In this document: piece after piece, positions 1 through 5,369 of the stretch | How the letters are laid out: each line of letters opens with the position of its first letter | Numbering within the stretch: the stretch's first letter is position 1 | Source: an uncultured Collinsella sp. | Lineage (GTDB): Bacteria; Actinomycetota; Coriobacteriia; Coriobacteriales; Coriobacteriaceae | Assembly (NCBI GenBank): GCA_900550355.1 | Contig: URRT01000069.1 | Coordinates: 1-9,787 of the forward strand | Direction of reading: 5' to 3' | Length of the DNA: 9,787 nucleotides | The notes under the pieces: model-generated | Told to the model about the DNA's origin: nothing | What the model saw: the letters and a program-made list of their open reading frames with translations, nothing else | Database searches by the model: none | Position numbers and translations under genes: made by a program

Positions 1-14
1 GGCGGGGCTTTTTG
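1..14 (+). terminator. Possible 3' half of a terminator from an upstream gene
   Basis: The window opens with GGCGGGGC followed by five T residues, which looks like the right arm and T tract of a Rho-independent terminator. The left arm would lie outside the window, so the stem cannot be tested. If correct, a plus-strand gene ends just to the left. Confidence 0.3.
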
Positions 15-416
15 TGCTGCGTCGATGCCCTGAGACGGACAAAACCAAGGCGTACTGCCCGCTGCGGATAGGTGGTGCACTTCCCTGCGTGCATTTTTGG
101 GAGTATTCAACAAGCTCTTAAAAATGCATAACGTTGTGAATGGGCGGTAGTGATCCGCAGGCGCCCATCGACAGCCATTGTGGGCGGGCTATCGATGAGT
201 GGAGGGGGTTGTTACTGAGTTTCTGCTTTGCGACGACCTGCAACACTGCTGTAACCGCGTCGTTTTGTCGTTCGTGATGGGGCCGTTGGGGCCCACGGTG
301 CTGAATACTCCGTTTTTTGCACGGTCCAAGGTGGGGCACCCTGAGACGAAGCAAAAAGATGCCTCATTTCTATGCAAATACCAATAGGATTTATGCAAGA
401 TTGAGATTGTAAACCG

Positions 417-426
417 TGCACGTGCA
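417..426. promoter_or_regulatory. Distal TGCACGTGCA palindrome, candidate operator
   Basis: A perfect 10-bp palindrome that extends to 12 bp (GTGCACGTGCAC, 416-427). An identical 10-bp core lies 57 bp downstream, next to the putative peptidase promoter. Two copies of one palindrome in a promoter region suggest a dimeric regulator that contacts both sites. The regulator is unknown. Confidence 0.4.
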
Positions 427-473
427 CAAAACCGGTGCGGGGACGTCTGGAGGCGGCTCGGCTCCTGGGGCAT

Positions 474-483
474 TGCACGTGCA
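474..483. promoter_or_regulatory. Proximal TGCACGTGCA palindrome, candidate operator at the peptidase promoter
   Basis: This is the second exact copy of the palindrome at 417-426. It lies 7 bp upstream of a -10-like TAAAAT at 491-496, so it occupies the -35/spacer zone. A protein bound here would be expected to block or replace -35 contacts. Role inferred from position only. Confidence 0.4.
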
Positions 484-490
484 GAACGGT

Positions 491-496
491 TAAAAT
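491..496 (+). promoter_or_regulatory. Candidate -10 element for the M42 peptidase
   Basis: TAAAAT matches five of six bases of the sigma-70 type -10 consensus and lies about 37 bp before the start codon. No good -35 hexamer is seen 16-18 bp upstream (GGGCAT in that place), so the promoter would be weak or activator-dependent. Confidence 0.4.
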
Positions 497-520
497 CGGG
501 ACTCGGTCTTAGTTTTACTT

Positions 521-526
521 GGAAGG
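521..526 (+). promoter_or_regulatory. Ribosome binding site that decides the peptidase start
   Basis: GGAAGG abuts the ATG at 527 with no spacing but lies six bases before a second in-frame ATG at 533. The spacing favours 533 as the real start and removes the first two residues (Met-His) of the longer reading. Confidence 0.6.
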
Positions 527-532
527 ATGCAT

Positions 533-1576
533 ATGACTTCTAATATTGATGCTTCTCTAGAGGAGACGCTCTCCTATATCGCAGGACAGCTTAAGACGCT
601 GACTTCTATTGCCTCCCCTACCGGCTATACCCGTGCGGCGACTGATTATCTGATGGAGACCCTGCGCGATATGGGGTTTGGGCCTGAGCGTTCTAATAAG
701 GGTAACGTGCTCGTTGAGCTTGGCGGCGAGGGCGAGCCGCTCGTACTGGCGAGCCATGTCGATACCCTAGGCGCCATGGTGCGTTCCATTAAGGACAATG
801 GCCGCCTGCGCCCCACGACGCTCGGTGGGCATCAGTGGTCTACGGCCGATGGCGAGAACTGCACCGTCTACACGCGCGACGGCAATGTCTACACGGGCGT
901 GGTTCTTAACACCGAGCCTTCGGCGCACGTGGCCGACGAGCCGGTCAAGACCATCGAGAAGAACATGGAGATCTTGCTCGACGAGAACGTCGACAGCAAG
1001 GACGATGTGCTCGAGCTGGGTATTCAGACCGGCGACATCATCGCTATGGATCCTCGCACGACGGTGACGGAGAGCGGCTACATTAAGAGCCGCTTCCTGG
1101 ATGACAAGCTATCGGCCGCCATTTTGTTGGGCTTGGCGCGTGCCGTCGCCGCTGGCGAGGTGACGCTTTCGCGTAAGGTTTCGCTGCTCTTTACCGTGTA
1201 CGAGGAGGTGGGCCACGGCGGCGCCTTCGTGCCGGCCGACACGCGCGAGATGATCAGCGTTGACATGGGCTGCGTGGGCGACGACCTAGGCTGCACCGAG
1301 CACATGGTGTCGATCTGCGCCAAGGATTCGGGCGGTCCGTACAACTACGACCTGGTGACGGCGCTGTCCAATATCGCGCGCGAGCTTGAGCTCGATTACG
1401 CTATCGACGTGTATCCGCATTACGGTTCGGACGTCGAAGCCACGCTCTCTGCCGGCTACGACATTCGCCATGGTCTGATCGGCCCCGGCGTGTATGCGAG
1501 CCACAACTACGAGCGTAGCCACATGGACGGCGTGCGCAACACCTTCGAGCTCGTCCGCGCCTACGTACAGCGCTAG
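533..1576 (+). CDS. M42-family metallo-aminopeptidase
   Basis: Predicted cytoplasmic zinc or cobalt aminopeptidase of the M42 clan (glutamyl aminopeptidase, FrvX and TET peptidase relatives), which trims N-terminal residues from peptides and usually forms large oligomers. The protein is 347 residues from the ATG at 533, a normal family length, with no signal peptide or membrane segment. Numbered from that start, the metal and catalytic motifs are in order: HVDTLG at 75-80, LDDK at 189-192, EEVGHGG at 224-230 (general base plus metal ligand), D244 in SVDMG, and a C-terminal histidine in ASHNYERSH (H324 or H330). Between the first two lies the inserted dimerisation-type domain, about 85-175. 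The preferred start has GGAAGG six bases upstream. The gene stands alone and runs convergent to mnmA, with a stem-loop after the stop. Substrate preference cannot be read from sequence, and M42 genes are often annotated loosely as glucanases or deblocking peptidases. Confidence 0.9.
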   Translation: MTSNIDASLEETLSYIAGQLKTLTSIASPTGYTRAATDYLMETLRDMGFGPERSNKGNVLVELGGEGEPLVLASHVDTLGAMVRSIKDNGRLRPTTLGGHQWSTADGENCTVYTRDGNVYTGVVLNTEPSAHVADEPVKTIEKNMEILLDENVDSKDDVLELGIQTGDIIAMDPRTTVTESGYIKSRFLDDKLSAAILLGLARAVAAGEVTLSRKVSLLFTVYEEVGHGGAFVPADTREMISVDMGCVGDDLGCTEHMVSICAKDSGGPYNYDLVTALSNIARELELDYAIDVYPHYGSDVEATLSAGYDIRHGLIGPGVYASHNYERSHMDGVRNTFELVRAYVQR

Positions 1577-1584
1577 CGATGCAG

Positions 1585-1627
1585 CGGCCTCGGCTGATAC
1601 GGCAGAACCGACCGAGGCCGTCCTCTC
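1585..1627 (+). terminator. Stem-loop terminator candidate after the peptidase
   Basis: CGGCCTCGG (1585-1593) pairs perfectly with CCGAGGCCG (1612-1620) across an 18-base loop. TCCTCTCT follows, a broken pyrimidine tract rather than a clean T run. It starts 8 bases after the peptidase stop, where a Rho-independent terminator would sit. The long loop and weak T tract lower confidence. Confidence 0.55.
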
Positions 1628-1698
1628 TAAGTTGCGGTGAAATAGGGACTGTTTGGCGGTTTTAAACGCTTAAACAGTCCCTATTTCACCGCAATTTA
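1628..1698. repeat. Long near-perfect inverted repeat between convergent genes
   Basis: The arms at 1632-1654 and 1672-1694 are exact reverse complements over 23 bp. The stem extends outward to 1628 and 1698 with one G-T pair. The 17-base centre can add a short GCG/CGC stem (1656-1658 with 1667-1669). The element lies between the 3' ends of the peptidase and mnmA, so it could act as a bidirectional terminator. The stem is unusually long and not very GC-rich, and no T tract follows on either side. A dispersed palindromic element (REP- or MITE-like) is an equally good reading. Confidence 0.7.
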
Positions 1699-1712
1699 TG
1701 AAGGGGATGGGG

Positions 1713-2813
1713 CTACTTAAGTGCGCCGGTCACCGTGCCGCCGCCGAGGACGATGTCGCCGTGGTAGACTACAACGGCCTGGCCGGGGGCGATGGCTCGC
1801 TGCGGCTCGTCAAAAGTCAGCAGCATTTGCCCGTCTTCGCCGCGCGTAAGGGTCGCTGCTTGGTCTTTCTGACGGTAACGGTACTTGGCGCCCACGCGAA
1901 TGCCGCCGGCATCGAGTTCTGCCTCCATGCGGTCGGCAGGGGCGCTCCAGATCCAGTCGTCGGCCGTGAGTGCTGTGGCCGTTAGGTCCTCGGCCTCGCC
2001 CAGATGCACGGTGTTGTTGGCGGCATCGACGCCCGTCACATACACGGGATGCGCCATCGCGACGCCCAAGCCCTTGCGCTGGCCGATGGTATAGCGCAAC
2101 GCGCCGTTATGGCGTCCGACCACGCTGCCGTCGCGCCACACAATGTCGCCCGGTGCAGCGGGATGTCCGCAGCGGCGCTCGATATAGCCCGCGTAGTCAC
2201 CGTCTGGAATAAAGCAGATGTCCTCGCTTTCGGCCTTCTGGGCGTTGGTAAAGCCTTGCTCGGCGGCTATGCGGCGCACGTCGCGCTCTTTGTCTAGGCC
2301 TGCCAGCGGAAAGATCGTGTGCGCCAGGCGCTCCTGCGTAAGCGAATATAAAAAGTAGCTCTGGTCCTTTTTGGGATCTTCGCCGCGATGCAGCTGCCAG
2401 GTGCCGTCTACTGTCTGGCTTGTTTTGGCGTAATGACCCGTTGCGATGTAGTCGCAGCCCATGTCCAGCGCCGCACCGAGCAACGCGCCAAACTTTATGT
2501 GGCGGTTGCAGATGATGCACGGGTTGGGCGTCAGCCCCTCCTGGTAGGCGTTCACAAAGCGCTCGATAACGCTGTGGTCGAAGGTCTGCTGCAAGTCGAG
2601 CACATGGTGGGGTATCCCCAGACGCTCGGCGACGGCCTTTGCATCGGCGATGTCGCGGTCGACTTTGCTCATACCCGTTGCAGGATCGGGCGCGGGGCAG
2701 GTGAGGCGCATGGTGGCGCCGACGCATTCGTAGCCCTGGCTTTTGAGCAGGTACGCGGTCACGCTGGAATCGACGCCGCCGCTCATGGCGACGAGCACGC
2801 GCTTGTTGTGCAT
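1713..2813 (-). CDS. mnmA: tRNA-specific 2-thiouridylase MnmA
   Basis: Cytoplasmic enzyme that installs sulfur at position 2 of the wobble uridine (U34) in tRNAs for Lys, Glu and Gln. It adenylates the uridine with ATP and takes persulfide sulfur that ultimately comes from cysteine. The 366-residue length is normal. Visible motifs are the PP-loop SGGVDSS (11-17), NPCIICNRHIKF (97-108) with the catalytic cysteine at 102, ATGHYA (124-129), DQSYFL (150-155), SEDICFIP with the second active-site cysteine at 200, and IGQRKG (243-248). The C-terminal part from about 245 matches the central and beta-barrel domains that hold tRNA. The start has AAGGAG (2823-2828) nine bases upstream. It lies downstream of cysK on the same strand, about 180 bp apart with a terminator between. 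No cysteine desulfurase is beside it. Identification is secure. Confidence 0.97.
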   Translation of the reverse strand: MHNKRVLVAMSGGVDSSVTAYLLKSQGYECVGATMRLTCPAPDPATGMSKVDRDIADAKAVAERLGIPHHVLDLQQTFDHSVIERFVNAYQEGLTPNPCIICNRHIKFGALLGAALDMGCDYIATGHYAKTSQTVDGTWQLHRGEDPKKDQSYFLYSLTQERLAHTIFPLAGLDKERDVRRIAAEQGFTNAQKAESEDICFIPDGDYAGYIERRCGHPAAPGDIVWRDGSVVGRHNGALRYTIGQRKGLGVAMAHPVYVTGVDAANNTVHLGEAEDLTATALTADDWIWSAPADRMEAELDAGGIRVGAKYRYRQKDQAATLTRGEDGQMLLTFDEPQRAIAPGQAVVVYHGDIVLGGGTVTGALK

Positions 2814-2842
2814 GGGGAGGTTCTCCTTGGTGGCATGTGGCC

Positions 2843-2881
2843 AAAAAAGAAAAGCGGCGCGGGAGGCTGGTTCCGCGCCGC
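2843..2881 (-). terminator. Rho-independent terminator of cysK, in the mnmA leader
   Basis: On the minus strand GCGGCGCGG (2881-2873) pairs with CCGCGCCGC (2862-2854), and a T-rich tract follows (2853-2843, interrupted once). This is a textbook terminator for cysK transcripts. Its T tract ends only about 30 bases before the mnmA start codon. A minus-strand -10 element sits just upstream of the hairpin, so the same stem could begin the mnmA mRNA. Confidence 0.85.
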
Positions 2882-2885
2882 AGAC

Positions 2886-2894
2886 ATTGTAGCA
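2886..2894 (-). promoter_or_regulatory. Candidate extended -10 promoter for mnmA
   Basis: The minus strand reads TGCTACAAT, an extended -10 (TGnTATAAT type) with five of six -10 matches. The -35 position is poor, which is common for extended -10 promoters. Initiation about seven bases downstream would fall near 2879, at the foot of the 2854-2881 hairpin. It would give mnmA transcription independent of cysK. Supported by sequence match and position only. Confidence 0.5.
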
Positions 2895-2993
2895 AGTTCG
2901 GGCGTCTCGTGGGACACCCTGATTGGATGGGCTCAGACTGCCGGGAGAGAGGAGACCGGCTCGTCCGTGGGCTCAACCTATGGGCGACAGGCC

Positions 2994-3932
2994 CTAGTCC
3001 TGGAAGAGCGCCGTGGACAGGTAGCGCTCGCCGGTGTCGGCAAGCAGGGCCACGATGGTCTTGCCCTCGTTCTCGGGGCGCTTGGCCAGCTGCAGCGCGG
3101 CCCACACGGCGGCGCCGGACGAAATGCCCACGAGCACGCCCTCCTTGTGGCCCACGGCGCGGCCGGTCGCAAAGGCGTCGTCGTTCTCGACGGGGATGAT
3201 CTCGTCATAGACCTGGGTGTCGAGGACGTCGGGCACAAAACCGGCGCCGATACCCTGGATCTTGTGCGGGCCGGCTTGGCCCTTGGAGAGCACCGGGGAA
3301 GTGGCGGGCTCGACGGCGACGACCTTGATTTCGGGGTTCTGCTCCTTAAGGAACTCACCCACGCCGGTCACGGTGCCGCCGGTTCCAACGCCGGCGACGA
3401 AGATGTCGACCTCGCCGTCGGTGTCATCCCAGATCTCGGGGCCGGTCGTGGCCTTGTGGATGGCGGGGTTGGCGGGGTTCACAAACTGGCCGGCGATGAT
3501 GCTGTTTGGCGTCTCCTTCTGCAGTTCCTCGGCCTTGGCGATGGCGCCCTTCATGCCCTTGGAACCGTCGGTGAGCACGAGCTGTGCGCCATATGCCTGC
3601 ATAAGCTTGCGGCGTTCGACGGACATAGTCTCGGGCATGGTGATGATCACCTTGTAGCCGCGAGCCGCCGCCACCGAGGCGATGCCGACGCCGGTGTTGC
3701 CACTCGTGGGCTCGATGATGGTGTAGTCGCCGCCGCGCACGAGCTTGCCGGCCTTCTCGGCCTCGTCGATCATGTTCTTGGCGACGCGGTCTTTGACGGA
3801 GCCGGCGGGGTTGAAGTATTCCAGCTTGACGAGCACGCGGGCCTTGAGGTCCTCATCGGCCTCAAAGTGAGTGAGCTCCAGAAGCGGAGTGTGGCCGATA
3901 AGCTGATCGATGGACGTGTAAACATTGCTCAT
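2994..3932 (-). CDS. cysK: Cysteine synthase (O-acetylserine sulfhydrylase)
   Basis: PLP enzyme that makes L-cysteine from O-acetyl-L-serine and sulfide, the last step of cysteine synthesis, in the cytoplasm. The protein is 312 residues, the usual length. Motifs in order: IGHTPLLEL (12-20), NPAGSVKDR (41-49) with the PLP-binding lysine at 47, the substrate loop TSGNTG (76-81), the phosphate-binding GTGGT (183-187), and SSGAA (271-275) with the serine that contacts the pyridine nitrogen. The C-terminal GERYLST (301-307) is also typical. No C-terminal CBS domain is present, so it is not a cystathionine beta-synthase. The start has GGAGG (3939-3943) six bases upstream. It is transcribed divergently from the Rrf2 regulator, a likely controller, and ends at a strong terminator before mnmA. 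CysK versus CysM cannot be fully settled by eye; CysK fits best. Confidence 0.95.
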   Translation of the reverse strand: MSNVYTSIDQLIGHTPLLELTHFEADEDLKARVLVKLEYFNPAGSVKDRVAKNMIDEAEKAGKLVRGGDYTIIEPTSGNTGVGIASVAAARGYKVIITMPETMSVERRKLMQAYGAQLVLTDGSKGMKGAIAKAEELQKETPNSIIAGQFVNPANPAIHKATTGPEIWDDTDGEVDIFVAGVGTGGTVTGVGEFLKEQNPEIKVVAVEPATSPVLSKGQAGPHKIQGIGAGFVPDVLDTQVYDEIIPVENDDAFATGRAVGHKEGVLVGISSGAAVWAALQLAKRPENEGKTIVALLADTGERYLSTALFQD

Positions 3933-3964
3933 GGTGAACCTCCAAAGTGTTCAAATGACTGGAT

Positions 3965-4017
3965 ACCGTGTGGTTTTACGGTGTGTGTAGCAGCGAAACC
4001 CACAAACCTTATGGGTT
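3965..4017 (-). promoter_or_regulatory. cysK 5' leader with two short inverted repeats
   Basis: If cysK starts from the promoter at 4040-4068, its leader is about 100 nt. It contains AACCCA/TGGGTT (3997-4002 with 4012-4017, 9-base loop) and ACCGT/ACGGT (3965-3969 with 3978-3982). These could be weak RNA hairpins or protein half-sites. I do not recognise a known riboswitch or T-box here. Confidence 0.3.
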
Positions 4018-4039
4018 GTTCGTTTTGCTGTTGGCAAGC

Positions 4040-4068
4040 ATAGTAGACAGTAAAGCCTAGTAACGCAA
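4040..4068 (-). promoter_or_regulatory. Candidate sigma-70 type promoter of cysK
   Basis: On the minus strand TTGCGT (4068-4063) and TACTAT (4045-4040) are separated by exactly 17 bp. The -10 has five of six consensus matches. Transcription would start near 4033, leaving a leader of about 100 nt. The -35 box is embedded in an interrupted palindrome at 4056-4072. Confidence 0.55.
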
Positions 4069-4072
4069 TAGG
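4056..4072. promoter_or_regulatory. Interrupted palindrome over the cysK -35 box, candidate operator
   Basis: CCTAGTAACGCAATAGG has inverted arms CCTA-N-T and A-N-TAGG around a 5-base centre. It covers the cysK -35 hexamer (4063-4068), so a bound dimer would block RNA polymerase. The adjacent divergent Rrf2 gene makes its product the first candidate binder. That link is inference; I do not claim a match to any published box. Confidence 0.4.
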
Positions 4073-4121
4073 AAATAGAAGATTATTACGAGTCGATTAA
4101 CCATCTTGACCGGAACGGGTA

Positions 4122-4149
4122 TTTTCAAAACCAATATTTCGGCTAGAAT
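4122..4149 (+). promoter_or_regulatory. Candidate promoter of the Rrf2 regulator
   Basis: TTTTCA (4122-4127) and TAGAAT (4144-4149) are 16 bp apart. The -10 is good (five of six), the -35 weak. Initiation would fall near 4156, inside a small dyad CGGAC-N5-GACCG-like element (4155-4169, one mismatched position per arm), a possible autoregulatory site. Confidence 0.35.
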
Positions 4150-4185
4150 TTCTACGGACTAAATGACCGAAAGGCAGCACTATAC

Positions 4186-4614
4186 ATGTTGGTTTCTACT
4201 AAGGGCAGATATGCCCTGCGCGTTATGGTCGATCTGGCCGAGCACCAGGCAGCCGGTCGCATCCCGCTCAAAGAGATCGCGGCGCGACAGGGGATTTCCG
4301 AGAAATATCTCGAGAACATTTTGGCTACGCTCGTGCGCGCCAACATGCTCTCGGGCATGCGCGGCAAGGGCGGCGGCTATGTGCTCACGCGCCCGCCCGA
4401 GCAATACACGGTGGGCGAGATCTTGCGCCTGACCGAGGGCAGTCTGGCGCCGGTCGCCTGCCTGGATGGCGACTGCAAGGGCTGCTCGCGTTCGGATGAG
4501 TGCCCCACGCTCGACGTGTGGAAGAACCTGGACAAGCTCATCAACGACTACCTCGACGGTGTGACGCTCGATCAACTTGTCGCTCCCAACCATGGCTACG
4601 ACTACGTCATCTAA
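4186..4614 (+). CDS. Rrf2-family transcriptional regulator, likely Fe-S sensing
   Basis: DNA-binding regulator of the Rrf2 family (IscR, NsrR, RirA, CymR relatives), acting as a dimer in the cytoplasm. The protein is 142 residues, the normal length. The N-terminus STKGRYALRVMVDLAEH is the family signature. The winged helix-turn-helix spans about 10-70, with ISEKYLENIL as recognition-helix region and GMRGKGGGYVLTRP (57-70) as wing. The dimerisation helix follows. Cysteines sit at 92, 97, 100 and 106 in the loop where IscR and NsrR carry their Fe-S ligands; CymR-type members lack these, so a cluster-binding sensor is more likely than a pure cysteine-synthase partner. The spacing is not the C-x5-C-x5-C of IscR, and there is a fourth cysteine. 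The start matches family N-termini; a modest GAAAGG lies at 4169-4174. It is divergent from cysK, the probable target. Confidence 0.92.
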   Translation: MLVSTKGRYALRVMVDLAEHQAAGRIPLKEIAARQGISEKYLENILATLVRANMLSGMRGKGGGYVLTRPPEQYTVGEILRLTEGSLAPVACLDGDCKGCSRSDECPTLDVWKNLDKLINDYLDGVTLDQLVAPNHGYDYVI

Positions 4615-4682
4615 CCCACACCTGCATTTGGGGACGGGGTGGAAATGGTAGATTTTCTCGCCCTTTGAGACTTGGCAAATAA

Positions 4683-4720
4683 GAAGGCCGCCCATTTTTG
4701 CGATGGGCGGCCTTCGTTTT
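4683..4720. terminator. Strong bidirectional terminator between rrf2 and the holin-family gene
   Basis: A perfect 12-bp stem (4683-4694 with 4704-4715, core AAGGCCGCCCA/TGGGCGGCCTT) closes a 9-base loop, with GTTTT after it on the plus strand. The minus-strand side has a looser T-rich tail. It lies between the 3' ends of two convergent genes and can stop both. The preceding 4615-4682 stretch holds no gene that I can see. Confidence 0.85.
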
Positions 4721-4755
4721 GGGCTGTTGAGACGGACACGGCCGGAATGGCCATT

Positions 4756-5121
4756 TTAGTCCTCGGCGATGCTGTCGAGGATGCTGCGCGTGATGGACAC
4801 CAGGATGCTGCCCATAAAGGCCGATCCAAAGCTGGCGATGGAGATGCCGACGCCCAGCAGGTTGACCGACAGGTAACTCGCGAGCTCAAGCATAAAGCTG
4901 TTGACGACAAGCTGGAAAATGCCCAGCGTAATGATCGTGAGCGGCAGCGAGATGACCGTGAGGAACGGTTTGACGAACGAATCGACAATGTTCAGGAACA
5001 GTCCCACAAAGGCAAAGCAGACCCAGGTCTCGGCAAAGCCGAAGGGTTGGATACCGGGGACGAGGAACGTGGCGATCGCGATGGCGATCGAGGTGAAGAG
5101 CCAGTTAAGCATAAAGCGCAT
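4756..5121 (-). CDS. Phage-holin family (YvlD-like) small membrane protein
   Basis: Small integral membrane protein of the family labelled phage holin family 4 / YvlD-like. These are usually chromosomal genes unrelated to an active prophage, and their role is not settled. The 121 residues form four hydrophobic helices: about 5-22, 33-49, 54-78 and 86-110. The conserved core is FLNIVDSFVKPFL (42-54) followed by SLPLTIITLGIF (58-69) and NSFML (74-78), the usual N-x-x-VKP and P-x-T-x-x-TLG-F signature. It ends in a short acidic tail (SIAED). The start has AAAGGA (5130-5135) eight bases upstream. It is monocistronic, convergent with the Rrf2 gene and divergent from yerC. No lysin, tail or other phage gene is near, so lysis is unlikely. 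Confidence 0.88.
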   Translation of the reverse strand: MRFMLNWLFTSIAIAIATFLVPGIQPFGFAETWVCFAFVGLFLNIVDSFVKPFLTVISLPLTIITLGIFQLVVNSFMLELASYLSVNLLGVGISIASFGSAFMGSILVSITRSILDSIAED

Positions 5122-5331
5122 GGCGTGAATCCTTTCTTGCGCCGGGATTGCTGGCGTCGCGTGAAGCGGCTTACGGCGGCGACCTGGATGGTTGCGCGGG
5201 CGCGCCGCGGTGTTTGGGCGCCCATTGTCTCAAATATTCGTGGAGCTTACGTGCGCATATGGTTTCTAAACGGCGTTCGTCCTGAAAAACGCGCCGCTGG
5301 CAGAGAGTCTTGTCGCTTTAGTTTGGTGGTG

Positions 5332-5340
5332 TGCTACACT
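5332..5340 (+). promoter_or_regulatory. Candidate extended -10 promoter of yerC
   Basis: TGCTACACT is an extended -10 element. A TTGTCG at 5310-5315 is a possible -35 but with a 19-bp spacer, longer than ideal. Initiation would be near 5346-5348, about 100 bases before yerC, directly at the foot of a hairpin. Confidence 0.5.
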
Positions 5341-5345
5341 GCTAC

Positions 5346-5369
5346 GGGCAAAAGCCACAGGCGTTGCCC
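5346..5369 (+). promoter_or_regulatory. Hairpin at the predicted 5' end of yerC mRNA
   Basis: GGGCAA (5346-5351) pairs with TTGCCC (5364-5369), and GCC/GGC (5354-5356 with 5360-5362) can form an inner stem with a three-base loop. It begins at the predicted transcription start and has no T tract after it, so a stabilising 5' stem or regulatory element is more likely than a terminator. Confidence 0.4.

Larger units (their letters stand above)
1..526. other. Gene-free intergenic region rich in inverted motifs
   Basis: No convincing gene is seen. The open frames here are under 100 codons, overlap one another on both strands and resemble no family I know. The stretch holds a 9-bp inverted repeat TGCATTTTT/AAAAATGCA (90-98 and 120-128). 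The decamer GGAGTATTCA (100-109) returns inverted as TGAATACTCC (302-311). A small GC hairpin sits at about 280-294. The 7-mer TATGCAA is repeated 21 bp apart (371-377 and 392-398). Two copies of the palindrome TGCACGTGCA lie at 417-426 and 474-483. It may be a regulatory region, a decayed mobile or interspersed repeat, or an untranslated RNA; the sequence alone does not decide. Confidence 0.6.

Noticed and set aside
118..478. Several overlapping small ORFs (62-94 codons) in the leading intergenic region
   Set aside because: They occupy four frames of the same DNA, lack good ribosome sites and do not resemble known proteins. They are better explained as a non-coding region with few stops.
2886..4040. 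Known riboswitch or T-box in the cysK or mnmA leaders
   Set aside because: Only short stems are present and no T-box sequence, SAM-riboswitch core or other conserved element could be recognised.
2388..4043. A 551-codon plus-strand open frame opposite mnmA and cysK
   Set aside because: It spans two well-identified minus-strand genes and the gap between them. The translation is Gly/Ala/Val/His/Asp-rich with no family resemblance, as expected for the antisense frame of GC-rich genes.
4621..4660. G-rich stretch after the Rrf2 gene, considered as an extra gene or repeat
   Set aside because: No coding frame with a start and ribosome site fits, and no second copy was seen in the window; without a genome search a repeat cannot be supported.
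31..4738. The 11-mer TGAGACGGACA at 31-41 and again at 4728-4738
   Set aside because: In a window of this size some exact 11-mer pairs are expected by chance, and no flanking similarity was found beyond it.
4756..5121. Prophage remnant suggested by the holin-family gene
   Set aside because: The gene is the YvlD-like chromosomal type, and no integrase, lysin, structural or other phage gene or att-like repeat is nearby.
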